NCBI GenBank assembly: GCA_955651875.1
Contig: CATPAP010000155.1
Location: forward strand, 1 to 6,313
DNA from: Candidatus Dormiibacterota bacterium
GTDB lineage: Bacteria; Chloroflexota; Dormibacteria; Aeolococcales; Aeolococcaceae
Length of the DNA stretch: 6,313 nucleotides
Reading direction: 5' to 3'
Shown here: one piece after another, positions 1 to 5,976 of the stretch
How positions within the stretch are numbered: the first letter of the stretch is position 1
Layout: each line of letters starts with the position of its first letter
Notes under the pieces: model-generated
What the model was told of the DNA's origin: nothing
Database searches by the model: none
What the model saw: the letters and a program-made list of their open reading frames with translations, nothing else
Translations under genes and position numbers: made by a program

Positions 1-245
1 ACGCGGAGGCGGTGCGTCGCGTGGGCAGCCGCCCAGTAGCCGGCGCCCTCCTCAAAGTCTGGATGAAGGCATCTGGTGCTGTGACAAATGCCGCGTACGG
101 CGACGCGGCATCCGCTCGCGTCGCATGCCTGCTCGGCGACCTGACGGAGCCGGACAGCGTGCCGCGCAGACTGCTGGTCATGAGTGTTGCGGGAGCGATC
201 GCGAGCATCCCGCTGGGTCTCTGCGTCGCCACCTTGCTCGTCTGA
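1..245 (+). CDS. C-terminal fragment, possible M56/BlaR1-like membrane peptidase
   Basis: The reading frame is open from the left edge (first full codon at 3) to a TGA at 243-245, so the gene begins outside the window. About 80 residues remain. They start A-E-A-V-R-R-V-G-S-R-P, followed by a small-residue-rich linker (A-S-A-R-V-A-C-L-L) and a final hydrophobic helix of about 22 residues after P-R-R-L-L. This layout matches the tail of M56 (BlaR1/MecR1-like) peptidases, in which a segment following the catalytic HExxH and E-x-x-A-D region leads to a last membrane helix. The catalytic motif itself is not in the window, so the family call rests on pattern only. Such peptidases are usually encoded next to a BlaI/CopY-type repressor and cleave it on sensing a signal. 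If that is so here, the repressor gene would lie to the left. The gene converges on the cysteine-rich protein gene, leaving 41 bp between stops. Another membrane protein tail is possible. Confidence 0.5.
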   Translation, partial: AEAVRRVGSRPVAGALLKVWMKASGAVTNAAYGDAASARVACLLGDLTEPDSVPRRLLVMSVAGAIASIPLGLCVATLLV

Positions 246-286
246 CTGCGCGTACTCCGATGTAGCACGGGGGAGAGCGGTCGCGA

Positions 287-943
287 TCAGGGCTTCGTGA
301 GGCGTGTTGATGAGCTGGCGGGGCTGTCCATCGGCCCGCCGCAGCCGTTGACCAGATCAGTGATGCGCGCCACCTCCGCCGCGCCCATGTGCCGCACAGT
401 GACGAGGCGTTTATCGAGACCTTCGGTCGTGTTCCAACGCCAGCAATGGCAGCAGCATGGCCCCTTGTCGGTAGTCATCTGCATCGCCGCATCGAACGTT
501 ACCTTGTCGGTGCCACTGAGCGCGATGTTGCGCTCGTACCCGAGCAGCGTCTTGGCGAGTCCTGCACGGATGTTGTACGGGTCCGCCGGGATCTCAGCGA
601 TGTTGCCATAGGGCTTCAGACCGTCCACCTGGTGCTGATACTTGGCCATGTCCATGGCGTTACAGCACGAACCCTGGATGGGCTGGTCATCCGGGTAGCC
701 GAGGACAGCACCCTGCTGCAGGCTACAGAAGTTGGTGTGCTGCCCAGCCAAGAAAACAAACTGCGTCTGGGTTCCGGCCGGAGCGTTGCCCGTATCTGCC
801 GCGGCGGCTGGGCCGACCCCTCCCCCGCCGTCAACAATGCCAGCCACTGCCAAGAGACCGATGACGGACGCGATGCCGATGACTCCCAGCAGCACAACGA
901 CCAACCTGGTGTGGCGACCCAGCCTCTCGCGCAGCCCTCTCAT
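287..943 (-). CDS. Secreted or anchored cysteine-rich protein of unknown function
   Basis: This 218-residue protein has a basic N-terminus, one hydrophobic segment (about 14-36, signal anchor or signal peptide), a Gly/Ala-rich linker to about residue 58, and then a compact extracytoplasmic domain. The domain contains eight cysteines: C73 (N-F-C-S-L-Q), the pair C93-C94 (G-S-C-C-N-A-M-D), a dense cluster C163-C164-C165-x-C167 within G-P-C-C-C-H-C-W-R-W, and C201 in N-G-C-G-G. The order of motifs resembles uncharacterised proteins of high-GC bacteria, but I cannot name a family or function. The Cys cluster with H166 and the copper-related neighbours suggest metal binding or disulfide chemistry, which is inference. 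Its ATG (941-943) overlaps the stop of the upstream gene as ATGA (940-943), so the two are probably translationally coupled. Only a weak GACGAG lies before the start, as expected for coupling. Confidence 0.85.
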   Translation of the reverse strand: MRGLRERLGRHTRLVVVLLGVIGIASVIGLLAVAGIVDGGGGVGPAAAADTGNAPAGTQTQFVFLAGQHTNFCSLQQGAVLGYPDDQPIQGSCCNAMDMAKYQHQVDGLKPYGNIAEIPADPYNIRAGLAKTLLGYERNIALSGTDKVTFDAAMQMTTDKGPCCCHCWRWNTTEGLDKRLVTVRHMGAAEVARITDLVNGCGGPMDSPASSSTRLTKP

Positions 944-1239
944 CTCGTCAGGACATTGTCAGGCATGCGCTCCGCACTGCTGCTGCCGTCCGCCCGGAGG
1001 GCCGCGATCTGCGCTTCCAGCTCGGCGATCCGCTCGTCCGAACCTGGTGCCACCCGCTCACTCGTTGGCGAGCCACGCATCGACCACATCATGACCACCA
1101 TCGAGAGCGGGCAAGCCAGTACAGCGAGGAAAGGAATCACGCCACCCGCCCCTGGCGCGACGATCAGAACGAGCACGGCGACCCCGCCGGCCCCGAGCAG
1201 GACCTTCCAGTTCAAGCAGCGCGTCATGTAGCCCGTCAT
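940..1239 (-). CDS. Small two-helix membrane protein (DUF2933-like?)
   Basis: From the ATG at 1239 the product is 99 residues. It has C-L-N-W-K-V near the N-terminus, two hydrophobic helices (about 13-28 and 32-54), then a polar tail with a short amphipathic, probably coiled-coil, stretch (E-R-I-A-E-L-E-A-Q-I-A-A-L). The second helix carries L-A-C-P-L-S-M-V-V-M-M-W-S-M, rich in Cys and Met, side chains that could hold Cu(I). It resembles short membrane proteins often labelled DUF2933, but this is from memory and unverified. The start is uncertain: GTG 1254 has no ribosome site, ATG 1239 has AAGGTGA 11 bases upstream, and ATG 1227 gives M-T-R-C-L-N-W, which looks like a natural N-terminus. The gene overlaps the cysteine-rich protein gene downstream, forming a two-gene unit, and diverges from a similar small protein across the palindrome at 1279-1300. 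Confidence 0.75.
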   Translation of the reverse strand: MTGYMTRCLNWKVLLGAGGVAVLVLIVAPGAGGVIPFLAVLACPLSMVVMMWSMRGSPTSERVAPGSDERIAELEAQIAALRADGSSSAERMPDNVLTR

Positions 1240-1278
1240 TCGTGAAGGGATCACCTTGTGTTGCCGGCCTCAGAGGCG

Positions 1279-1300
1279 GATACTATAGCTGCATAGTATC
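1279..1300. promoter_or_regulatory. Perfect palindrome in divergent promoter region
   Basis: Two exact 8-bp arms, GATACTAT (1279-1286) and ATAGTATC (1293-1300), flank a 6-bp centre, AGCTGC. The site lies between the two divergent small membrane protein genes. It is strikingly AT-rich against its surroundings. Each arm also offers a -10-like hexamer on each strand (TACTAT or TAGTAT), so a bound repressor would block both promoters. Dyads with TAC...GTA character are typical of BlaI/MecI/CopY-family repressors, but the identity of the binding protein is inference. No good -35 was found on either side. Confidence 0.6.
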
Positions 1301-1344
1301 ATCGCTCGATAGCGTTTCTGCGACCCGTTCTTGGGGAGTGACCT

Positions 1345-1671
1345 GTGGCCCAGCTCCTGGTCGTCGCGTGTTGCTTTCTGGCCTGCCCGCTGCTGATGGG
1401 CGCCATGATGTTCTGGATCGGACGCGACTCCGAAGGCCGCCGGCTCAAGCGAGAGCTGCGGCGCATCAATGCGGCGACCGACCGGCGACGGGCGGCGCGC
1501 GACGCAGCTGTCCTGCAACAGGACAAGACGGTCACCGCCACGCCCACGCTCGAGGCGCCGCCGGCGGCGGCGTTGAACGGCCACGAATGGCCGACCCGGC
1601 CGCTGCGTGCGACGCAGACCAGATCGCGGAGGTCGCCGCGAGAGACGGCGTCTGACCAGCAGCGATCGTGA
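1345..1671 (+). CDS. Small Cys/Met-rich single-helix membrane protein
   Basis: The GTG at 1345 is supported by GGGGAG (1333-1338) six bases upstream. The 108-residue product opens with a hydrophobic helix (about 3-25) reading V-A-C-C-F-L-A-C-P-L-L-M-G-A-M-M-F-W, with three Cys and three Met in one membrane span. A charged, probably helical stretch follows (R-R-L-K-R-E-L-R-R-I-N). The helix matches that of the divergently encoded small protein (L-A-C-P-L-S-M...M-M-W), so the two are probably related. The final 30 or so residues are Arg/Ser/Thr-rich and look out of frame. The alternative frame ends M-A-D-P...D-Q-I-A-E-V-A-A-R-D-G-V at 1655 and looks more natural, so a frameshift near 1570-1590 is possible. 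Function is unknown; copper or thiol-linked membrane partner is inference from the neighbours. It converges on the TlpA-like gene, leaving 22 bp between stops, with no clear terminator. Confidence 0.7.
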   Translation: MAQLLVVACCFLACPLLMGAMMFWIGRDSEGRRLKRELRRINAATDRRRAARDAAVLQQDKTVTATPTLEAPPAAALNGHEWPTRPLRATQTRSRRSPRETASDQQRS

Positions 1672-1693
1672 CTCCATCCTTCGTTAGCCGTTA

Positions 1694-2227
1694 TCAACAC
1701 GTGGGACGGCGCTGAGCTGGCAGGAGTGGTCCCAGCAGACTGATGAGCGACGGCTTGTCGAGGCCGCCGAGGCGGCGGCTGACGATGTGGCCCGAGGCGT
1801 CGGCGATGACGGTCGTTGGCGGTGCCGGAACGTCGTAGTTGGCCGCGACCTCGGCACTGGGGTCGGGGATGCTCGGATAGGGCACCCCGAATTCCTGAAT
1901 GTATGCACGGCCATTCGCGTTGTCGTCGCGCAAGTCGACGCCGATGAAGACCACGCCGGCGGGCATGTAGCAGCGCGCGATGGCGGTGAGGTCGGGCTGC
2001 TGCTTGCGACACGGACCGCACCACGACGCCCAGAAGTCGACCACGATGGGGTGACCCCGGTGCGCGGCGAGATCAAAGGTGCCGCCCTGCAGGGTTGATC
2101 CTGAGAGCGGCGGCAGGGTTTGGAGGGACGACGTGCCGAGATCCGTGCGCGTGCTGATGTCCTCTTGCAGTCCGCATGCCGACAACACCAAAGCGACGGT
2201 CACGATCGGCAGCCATCCGCGCTTCAT
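1694..2227 (-). CDS. TlpA/ResA-like thioredoxin-fold lipoprotein
   Basis: This 177-residue protein has a short signal sequence ending in lipobox L-S-A-C (C18), so it is probably lipid-anchored on the outer face of the membrane. The thioredoxin-like domain runs from about residue 38. It has V-V-D-F-W-A-S-W-C-G-P-C-R with active-site C70 and C73, then F-I-G-V-D at 94-98, and a P-P-T-T stretch (136-139) placing the conserved cis-Pro near P137. The family reduces specific extracytoplasmic disulfides, for example in cytochrome c maturation or at the CuA/SCO site of cytochrome oxidase; the substrate here is not shown by sequence. The frame stays open far upstream, but that part is only the antisense shadow within copCD. 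The true start is ATG 2225-2227, which overlaps the copCD stop as ATGA and is followed directly by the signal sequence. Coupled expression with copCD implies a joint role. An extra Cys, C86, is unusual in this position. Confidence 0.92.
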   Translation of the reverse strand: MKRGWLPIVTVALVLSACGLQEDISTRTDLGTSSLQTLPPLSGSTLQGGTFDLAAHRGHPIVVDFWASWCGPCRKQQPDLTAIARCYMPAGVVFIGVDLRDDNANGRAYIQEFGVPYPSIPDPSAEVAANYDVPAPPTTVIADASGHIVSRRLGGLDKPSLISLLGPLLPAQRRPTC

Positions 2228-4341
2228 GAGCCGATCGGCGGGGGGTTGATCGTCAGGGGAGAGTTGAAGTCGTGGAACGTCTCGTCCATGAAATGACCCT
2301 GTGCCCGCATCTCGGCACGACGGACCTGTCCAGTCGCATCGATCCAGAGTCGAAACCACACCGGAGTACCCGGGGTGCTGCCAAAGAATCCGACGATCGT
2401 TGTGGGCGTGCCGTCGATCGTCTCCGTGCCGAGGGCGCGCTCGCCCACATAGGGCGAGAACGCATCCCACACGAAACGCGGCTCGGGAATCACGACACTC
2501 CCGGCCTCCAGAACCCAGGGAGCTCCCGCCTGCTGGCGGTCGTACCGGTTCGTCCCGATCGCGACCGTCCCAGCTCCGTTGTTCTCCGTCCATGCCACGC
2601 GATCCGGGGCGACCGCGATGTAGTTGCTGATGACGGTGGTGGCACCGCCCCCCGTGAGTGTCTCGTGCATCGTGTAGCTGTGCAGCGTGCTCATGCGCGA
2701 CAGCGCCGTCCGCCATAGGGAGCCTGCGTCGCTCGTCGGAAGCGAGGGAATCTGGAAATGCGCAACGCCGCCCGTGATGCCGGCAACGTCCACGGTCAGG
2801 CTCTCGTGGCCGACCAGACGAACGGAAGTCTCGCGGCATGTGTCGCCGCACCCCTGAAGGCGAACTGCCGACTGATCGACCAGGGCGTTGACAGCCAGCG
2901 CACCCGCCGCAGCGGCACCGTCCCACGGAAGCAGGTAGAGGCTGATTTGATTGAGCCCAGGCTGCGCCGGGGTGACGGTGACTCCAACCAGCACCTCGCC
3001 GGCGTGGTCGGCGAGCGTCAGCTGCGTGCCGTGGGGCAGCCCGGCATTGGCGCCGGGCTGGCCGTCGCCTGCAGCTTGTGCGCGCGAGGGGACTGGAAAG
3101 GAGGCCAGTAACGCGGCCGCCGCGACCACGGCAAGGGCGACGCTCCCCTCGATCCGTAGCCGCGGCCGGCGCAGCCGCCAGGCCAGCAGAGAGAGCGGAA
3201 TCATCAGCAGCACGCAGCCCGCCTTGACGAGCAGCACGCGGCCGTAGGCGGTACCGGTCAGCGCTGCCACGCTGCCGACGTTGCCGACGCCCTGGAGAAT
3301 CCCGAAGCCGATGGTGATCGTGAAGGTGCCGAGAGCCCACGGCGTGAAGCGGGTGAGTAGAGCAATCCCACCCCGGCGCCAGCCGTCCGGCGGCCGGAGG
3401 GTGGCCATGGCCATGATGCCGCCCGCCCAACAGCCGGCGGCGACGAGATGAACGCTGTCGATGGTCAATCCCCACCACTGCGGCGCATTGCCGACGGCGT
3501 GGCCGGAGGCCGCCAGAGCCACCAGCGGGGCGAGAACGGCCGGCCACAGGTATCGTGCCCGGACTGAGACGGCGAGTATCGCCCACAGTTCGAGCACCAC
3601 CCGAGCCACGCGAGCGACGCCAGTCAACCCGGCGCTGAAGTAGCCGATCACTCCCGAGACCGTCCCGTCGGTTGCCGCGAGCGCCTCGGTTGTGATGACC
3701 ACGCACCCGGCGACGCAGGCCACCACCAGCGGGATCCGCAGCCGCGGTCGGACCCAGTCCAGCCGCGGCTCCCGGCGGCCCAGCCAGCTGATGAGGAGCA
3801 TGCCCACAGCAAGAAGGAGCGCGGCATCTTCAACCCACCGCGCAACGGCAAGGCCGAAGTCGCCGGGCGACGGTCCGCCCGCCGCCGCAGCGGCGCCGAC
3901 GCCACGAGCATCGACGGTGAAGGTGACGGTCCCTGACGTGGTGTGACCGTCGTTAGCGCTGACCGCCATCCACCGCACCAGGTACTGCCCCGGGATGTTG
4001 GTGATGAGGTCGACCCGGATCTCCCTGGCCGCAACCGGTCGGGCGTTAACGCTCCGTCCCTCGGGGTCAGCGACGCTGGCGTACGACAGCTTGCGGTTGA
4101 GTGGTTCGCTGAAGTCGAGCACAACAGCTCCCGGCGCCAGACCAAGGTGGGCACCGTCGACGGGTAGCGATGCGGCCAGGAACGCGTGGGCCGAGGCATC
4201 CACCGGCGACAGGAGGACCGCTGCCAGGAGGGCGAGGACGGCGCCGGCCAGCGTACTGCGACGCCGGTGACGTCGCGGTCGCTGCCCCAAGCAGCTTTCA
4301 GGTGGCGGGGCCACGACCTCGGGGAGCCGCGGGCGGATCAT
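2224..4341 (-). CDS. CopC-CopD copper protein with two added C-terminal domains
   Basis: This 705-residue protein has a long basic N-terminus and a signal helix (about 29-51) with cleavage expected after A-S-A, leaving H52 as the mature N-terminus. The CopC domain (52-143) has H52, D131 and H133 (A-N-D-G-H), the ligands of the Cu(II)-type CopC site. The CopD domain (about 162-415) is a multi-span membrane region with S-G-H (H281), D-S-V-H-L-V-A-A-G-C-W-A-G-G (H298) and T-A-Y-G-R-V-L-L-V-K. The next segment (about 430-530) looks like an Ig-like, YtkA/FixH-type domain carrying C-G-D-T-C (C498, C502). The last domain (about 545-705) resembles LolA/LppX-type lipoprotein folds (D-G-T-P-T-T-I-V-G...W-I-D-A-T-G-Q). 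The CopCD family takes up or handles copper across the membrane. Start choice is forced: upstream in frame the only start codons before the DUF3105 gene are ATG 4341 and GTG 4344. Neither has a nearby ribosome site. The stop overlaps the TlpA-like gene. Confidence 0.93.
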   Translation of the reverse strand: MIRPRLPEVVAPPPESCLGQRPRRHRRRSTLAGAVLALLAAVLLSPVDASAHAFLAASLPVDGAHLGLAPGAVVLDFSEPLNRKLSYASVADPEGRSVNARPVAAREIRVDLITNIPGQYLVRWMAVSANDGHTTSGTVTFTVDARGVGAAAAAGGPSPGDFGLAVARWVEDAALLLAVGMLLISWLGRREPRLDWVRPRLRIPLVVACVAGCVVITTEALAATDGTVSGVIGYFSAGLTGVARVARVVLELWAILAVSVRARYLWPAVLAPLVALAASGHAVGNAPQWWGLTIDSVHLVAAGCWAGGIMAMATLRPPDGWRRGGIALLTRFTPWALGTFTITIGFGILQGVGNVGSVAALTGTAYGRVLLVKAGCVLLMIPLSLLAWRLRRPRLRIEGSVALAVVAAAALLASFPVPSRAQAAGDGQPGANAGLPHGTQLTLADHAGEVLVGVTVTPAQPGLNQISLYLLPWDGAAAAGALAVNALVDQSAVRLQGCGDTCRETSVRLVGHESLTVDVAGITGGVAHFQIPSLPTSDAGSLWRTALSRMSTLHSYTMHETLTGGGATTVISNYIAVAPDRVAWTENNGAGTVAIGTNRYDRQQAGAPWVLEAGSVVIPEPRFVWDAFSPYVGERALGTETIDGTPTTIVGFFGSTPGTPVWFRLWIDATGQVRRAEMRAQGHFMDETFHDFNSPLTINPPPIGS

Positions 4342-4360
4342 CACTACCGCAGGATAGTAG
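4341..4360 (-). promoter_or_regulatory. TACTAT-n7-TAGT site at copCD start
   Basis: Read on the minus strand, TACTAT (4359-4354), seven bases, and TAGT (4346-4343) run into the GTG/ATG start of copCD. This matches the TACTAT-n7-TAGT core of the palindrome at 1279-1300, though only four base pairs per side are symmetric here. TACTAT could also serve as a -10 box, putting the transcript start within a few bases of the GTG at 4344. That near-leaderless layout would explain the missing ribosome site. Operator, promoter or both is inference. Confidence 0.4.
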
Positions 4361-4399
4361 GCAGCGCCGCCTCCATAGCCACCTTCCTCTGCGCCAGCC

Positions 4400-5116
4400 C
4401 TACGGCGCTTGGTTGCTCTCGGGTGACTCGTCACGGTGGTTGTCATAGAAGGCTTGGACCCGGCTGATGTCGAGCTGATCGAGCGGCAGGTACCAGTCCC
4501 ACGACACAACCGCAAACCTGGTTGGCATCGTCGTCTCGGGAAGGACCAGGACCTTCGTCTCGCTGGAGAGCTCAGCATCGTTGGGGAGCCGGTCGTACCA
4601 GGCCTTGAGGGTGGCCACGTCGCTCGCACATCCCCCGGGGCAGTTGTAGAGGACGACCACGTAGCCGTGCTCGAGGTTGTGCACCCAGTATTCCGGCGCC
4701 GCGGGCGTGTCATACACACCCGGCGAGAGTGGCGCGGTCCCAGCCCCGAGGTTGTAATGGCAGCCACTGGTCGGCGGGTCGTGAAGATAGCTGACCTTGG
4801 TGGGCGGGTCGACGTGCGCGTGCGGCATCTCGTCGACGGGCTGCCCCACCGCAGGGCTGGCGTTGGTGGATGGCGCCGTAGAGCCGTACGCAGAGTTGCC
4901 AGCAGTCGGGCAGGAGTCATTGCCGACAAACTGGATGCTCGGAGCCGCCACCCCCGGCGTCGAGGCGTGTCCCCGCGTGAGAACGATGAACCCGATGACG
5001 ACGAGTGCTGCCACGACGCCCGGACCCAAGTACGACAGCAGTCGACGGTCGCCGCGGGTCGACACACCCAACGGCTTCGCCGCTCGTCTGACCTGTTTGT
5101 GGCGCTTACCGCTCAT
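4400..5116 (-). CDS. DUF3105-family membrane-anchored protein
   Basis: This 238-residue protein has a basic cytoplasmic N-terminus (to about 27), one membrane span (about 31-47), a Ser/Thr/Pro/Ala-rich linker with C69, and an extracytoplasmic domain with the hallmarks I associate with DUF3105. These are M-P-H-A-H-V (H99, H101), S-Y-L-H-D-P-P-T-S-G-C-H (H112, C119, H120), G-V-Y, and W-V-H-N-L-E-H-G-Y-V-V-V-L-Y-N-C (H146, H150, C159), followed by C163. The family has no firmly known activity. The conserved His/Cys set and the copper genes around it suggest metal binding, which is inference. The ATG at 5116 has GGAG (5126-5129) nine bases upstream, while a stronger AAGGAGG (5134-5140) sits 17 bases away with no in-frame start to serve. 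It is first in a minus-strand unit with copCD (58-bp gap) and the TlpA-like gene, and it diverges from the SCO gene. Confidence 0.9.
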   Translation of the reverse strand: MSGKRHKQVRRAAKPLGVSTRGDRRLLSYLGPGVVAALVVIGFIVLTRGHASTPGVAAPSIQFVGNDSCPTAGNSAYGSTAPSTNASPAVGQPVDEMPHAHVDPPTKVSYLHDPPTSGCHYNLGAGTAPLSPGVYDTPAAPEYWVHNLEHGYVVVLYNCPGGCASDVATLKAWYDRLPNDAELSSETKVLVLPETTMPTRFAVVSWDWYLPLDQLDISRVQAFYDNHRDESPESNQAP

Positions 5117-5138
5117 CCGCTACGACTCCGCAGCCTCC

Positions 5139-5168
5139 TTGACCCGCTCGATGGGAGAATGCGATCCT
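5139..5168 (+). promoter_or_regulatory. Candidate promoter for the SCO gene
   Basis: TTGACC (5139-5144) matches the -35 consensus at five of six bases. An 18-base spacer leads to a weak -10, GATCCT (5163-5168), preceded by an extended -10 TGC at 5160-5162. Initiation would fall near 5175, inside the dyad at 5166-5184. On the opposite strand TAGGAT (5169-5164) is a plausible -10 for the DUF3105 gene, without a clear -35. Confidence 0.4.
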
Positions 5169-5184
5169 ACTGGCCGGTAGTAGG
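5166..5184. promoter_or_regulatory. Dyad CCTACT-n7-AGTAGG, possible operator
   Basis: Perfect 6-bp arms, CCTACT (5166-5171) and AGTAGG (5179-5184), flank a 7-bp centre. The dyad lies in the 80-bp divergent region between the DUF3105 and SCO genes, just before the SCO ribosome site (GGAGGAG, 5186-5192). It overlaps the -10 and start point of the candidate SCO promoter, as a repressor site would. It shares TACT and TAGTA with the dyads at 1279-1300 and 4341-4360, but the spacing differs by several bases, so common ownership is uncertain. Confidence 0.45.
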
Positions 5185-5196
5185 TGGAGGAGCTGA

Positions 5197-5847
5197 ATGA
5201 ATGAGACGGCCGGAGCCGCTCGCCCTTCGTGGATGCGTCGGCACAGTGTGGCGCTCCTGAGTGCCGTGGCCCTGGCTGTCGGGATCGGGGGCACAGCCGG
5301 CGCAGCTCAGATACTCAAGGGTCACCCGGCGCCGGTCAGTTCAAGCCATGCTCAGTACGTGCCCTCGGCCCTCGATAAGCCCCTAGCAGCCCCGTTCACC
5401 CTCCCTGACCAGGCGGGGCAGTCCATCAGCCTCACCGCCTTGCATGGGCACACGGTGTTGCTCACGTTCCTGGATCCGCTGTGCAAGCAGGAGTGTCCGA
5501 TCATGGGCCAGCAGCTGGGCGCTGTCGAGAGGAGCCTCCCCGCTGGCACGACCCCGATCCTGCTGGTCGTGAGTGTTGCGCCCAATCGCACAAAGGCCGA
5601 TGTCGCGGAGTTCGTCGCCAAGGTGAGCTGGCGCCCGGGCTGGCATTGGCTGCTGGGTTCGCAAGCACAGCTCGCCCCGGTGTGGGCCTCCTACCACGTC
5701 TACGTCGACGCCACCGCAGCCGATGTGGTGCACGACAGCATCCTGATGATCATCGACCCCCAGGGCAGGATCAGCACCGAGTACTTTGCGCCGCTGCCTG
5801 TCAATGAGGTCACTGCGTCGGTGCAAAGGGCAGCAAGCGGCAGTTGA
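5197..5847 (+). CDS. SCO1/SenC-family copper chaperone or thiol redox protein
   Basis: This 216-residue protein has an N-terminal basic stretch with one hydrophobic helix (about 17-37, signal anchor) and a thioredoxin-fold domain from about 62. F-T-L-P-D-Q-A-G-Q is followed by V-L-L-T-F-L-D-P-L-C-K-Q-E-C-P, giving the C-x3-C-P motif at C96 and C100, and the conserved downstream His is H179 in V-V-H-D-S-I-L. These three residues are the copper site of SCO proteins, which help load the CuA centre of cytochrome oxidase or reduce its cysteines on the outer face of the membrane. The start at ATG 5197 follows GGAGGAG (5186-5192). The gene diverges from the DUF3105/copCD/TlpA unit across a dyad and precedes a second TlpA-like gene, which fits a shared role in copper delivery. 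Whether this copy acts as chaperone or reductase cannot be told from sequence. Confidence 0.9.
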   Translation: MNETAGAARPSWMRRHSVALLSAVALAVGIGGTAGAAQILKGHPAPVSSSHAQYVPSALDKPLAAPFTLPDQAGQSISLTALHGHTVLLTFLDPLCKQECPIMGQQLGAVERSLPAGTTPILLVVSVAPNRTKADVAEFVAKVSWRPGWHWLLGSQAQLAPVWASYHVYVDATAADVVHDSILMIIDPQGRISTEYFAPLPVNEVTASVQRAASGS

Positions 5848-5976
5848 TCGGTACACCCTGGCAACCGCCGAGTCCTGGGCGTGTGGACGGGCAGCTCCGT
5901 CGACTGATGACAACATCGAACGGGTCGGCGCATCGGCGCCCTCGTCGAATCGGCGTCGTCGTGTTTGACTGGAGCG
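5848..5976. other. 129-bp gap between SCO and TlpA-like genes
   Basis: No convincing coding frame was seen here. A small inverted repeat, GGCGC (5927-5931) / GCGCC (5936-5940) with a 4-base loop, is not followed by a T-run, so it is not a standard terminator. TTGACT at 5965-5970 is too close to the next start to act as its -35. The two plus-strand genes could be co-transcribed or separately driven. Confidence 0.4.

Noticed and set aside
253..266. TACT-n6-TAGC, a weak look-alike of the dyads, in the gap between convergent genes
   Set aside because: Arms match poorly and it sits between two gene ends, where an operator has no evident target.
389..1231. 280-codon plus-strand frame opposite the cysteine-rich and small membrane protein genes
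   Set aside because: Its translation is Arg/Ser/Thr/Pro-rich with no domain or helix pattern, while the minus-strand frames give clean signal anchors, motifs and an ATGA overlap.
2228..3706. Upstream extension of the TlpA-like frame to a 670-codon frame
   Set aside because: The extension is Arg/Gly-rich shadow within copCD; the lipobox signal begins right at ATG 2227.
4391..4408. Inverted repeat GCGCC/GGCGC spanning the DUF3105 stop codon
   Set aside because: Five-base arms with an 8-base loop and no T-run; common by chance in GC-rich DNA, so not called a terminator.
4345..5067. Upstream extension of the copCD frame through the DUF3105 gene to 947 codons
   Set aside because: The extra residues are Ser/Thr/Arg/Pro-rich shadow; signal sequence and CopC follow the start at 4341/4344.
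4436..5200. 254-codon plus-strand frame opposite the DUF3105 gene
   Set aside because: Arg/Val-rich antisense frame with no recognisable motif, overlapped fully by a well-supported gene.
5927..5940. GGCGC/GCGCC hairpin between the SCO and second TlpA-like genes
   Set aside because: Short, no T-run, likely chance in this base composition.
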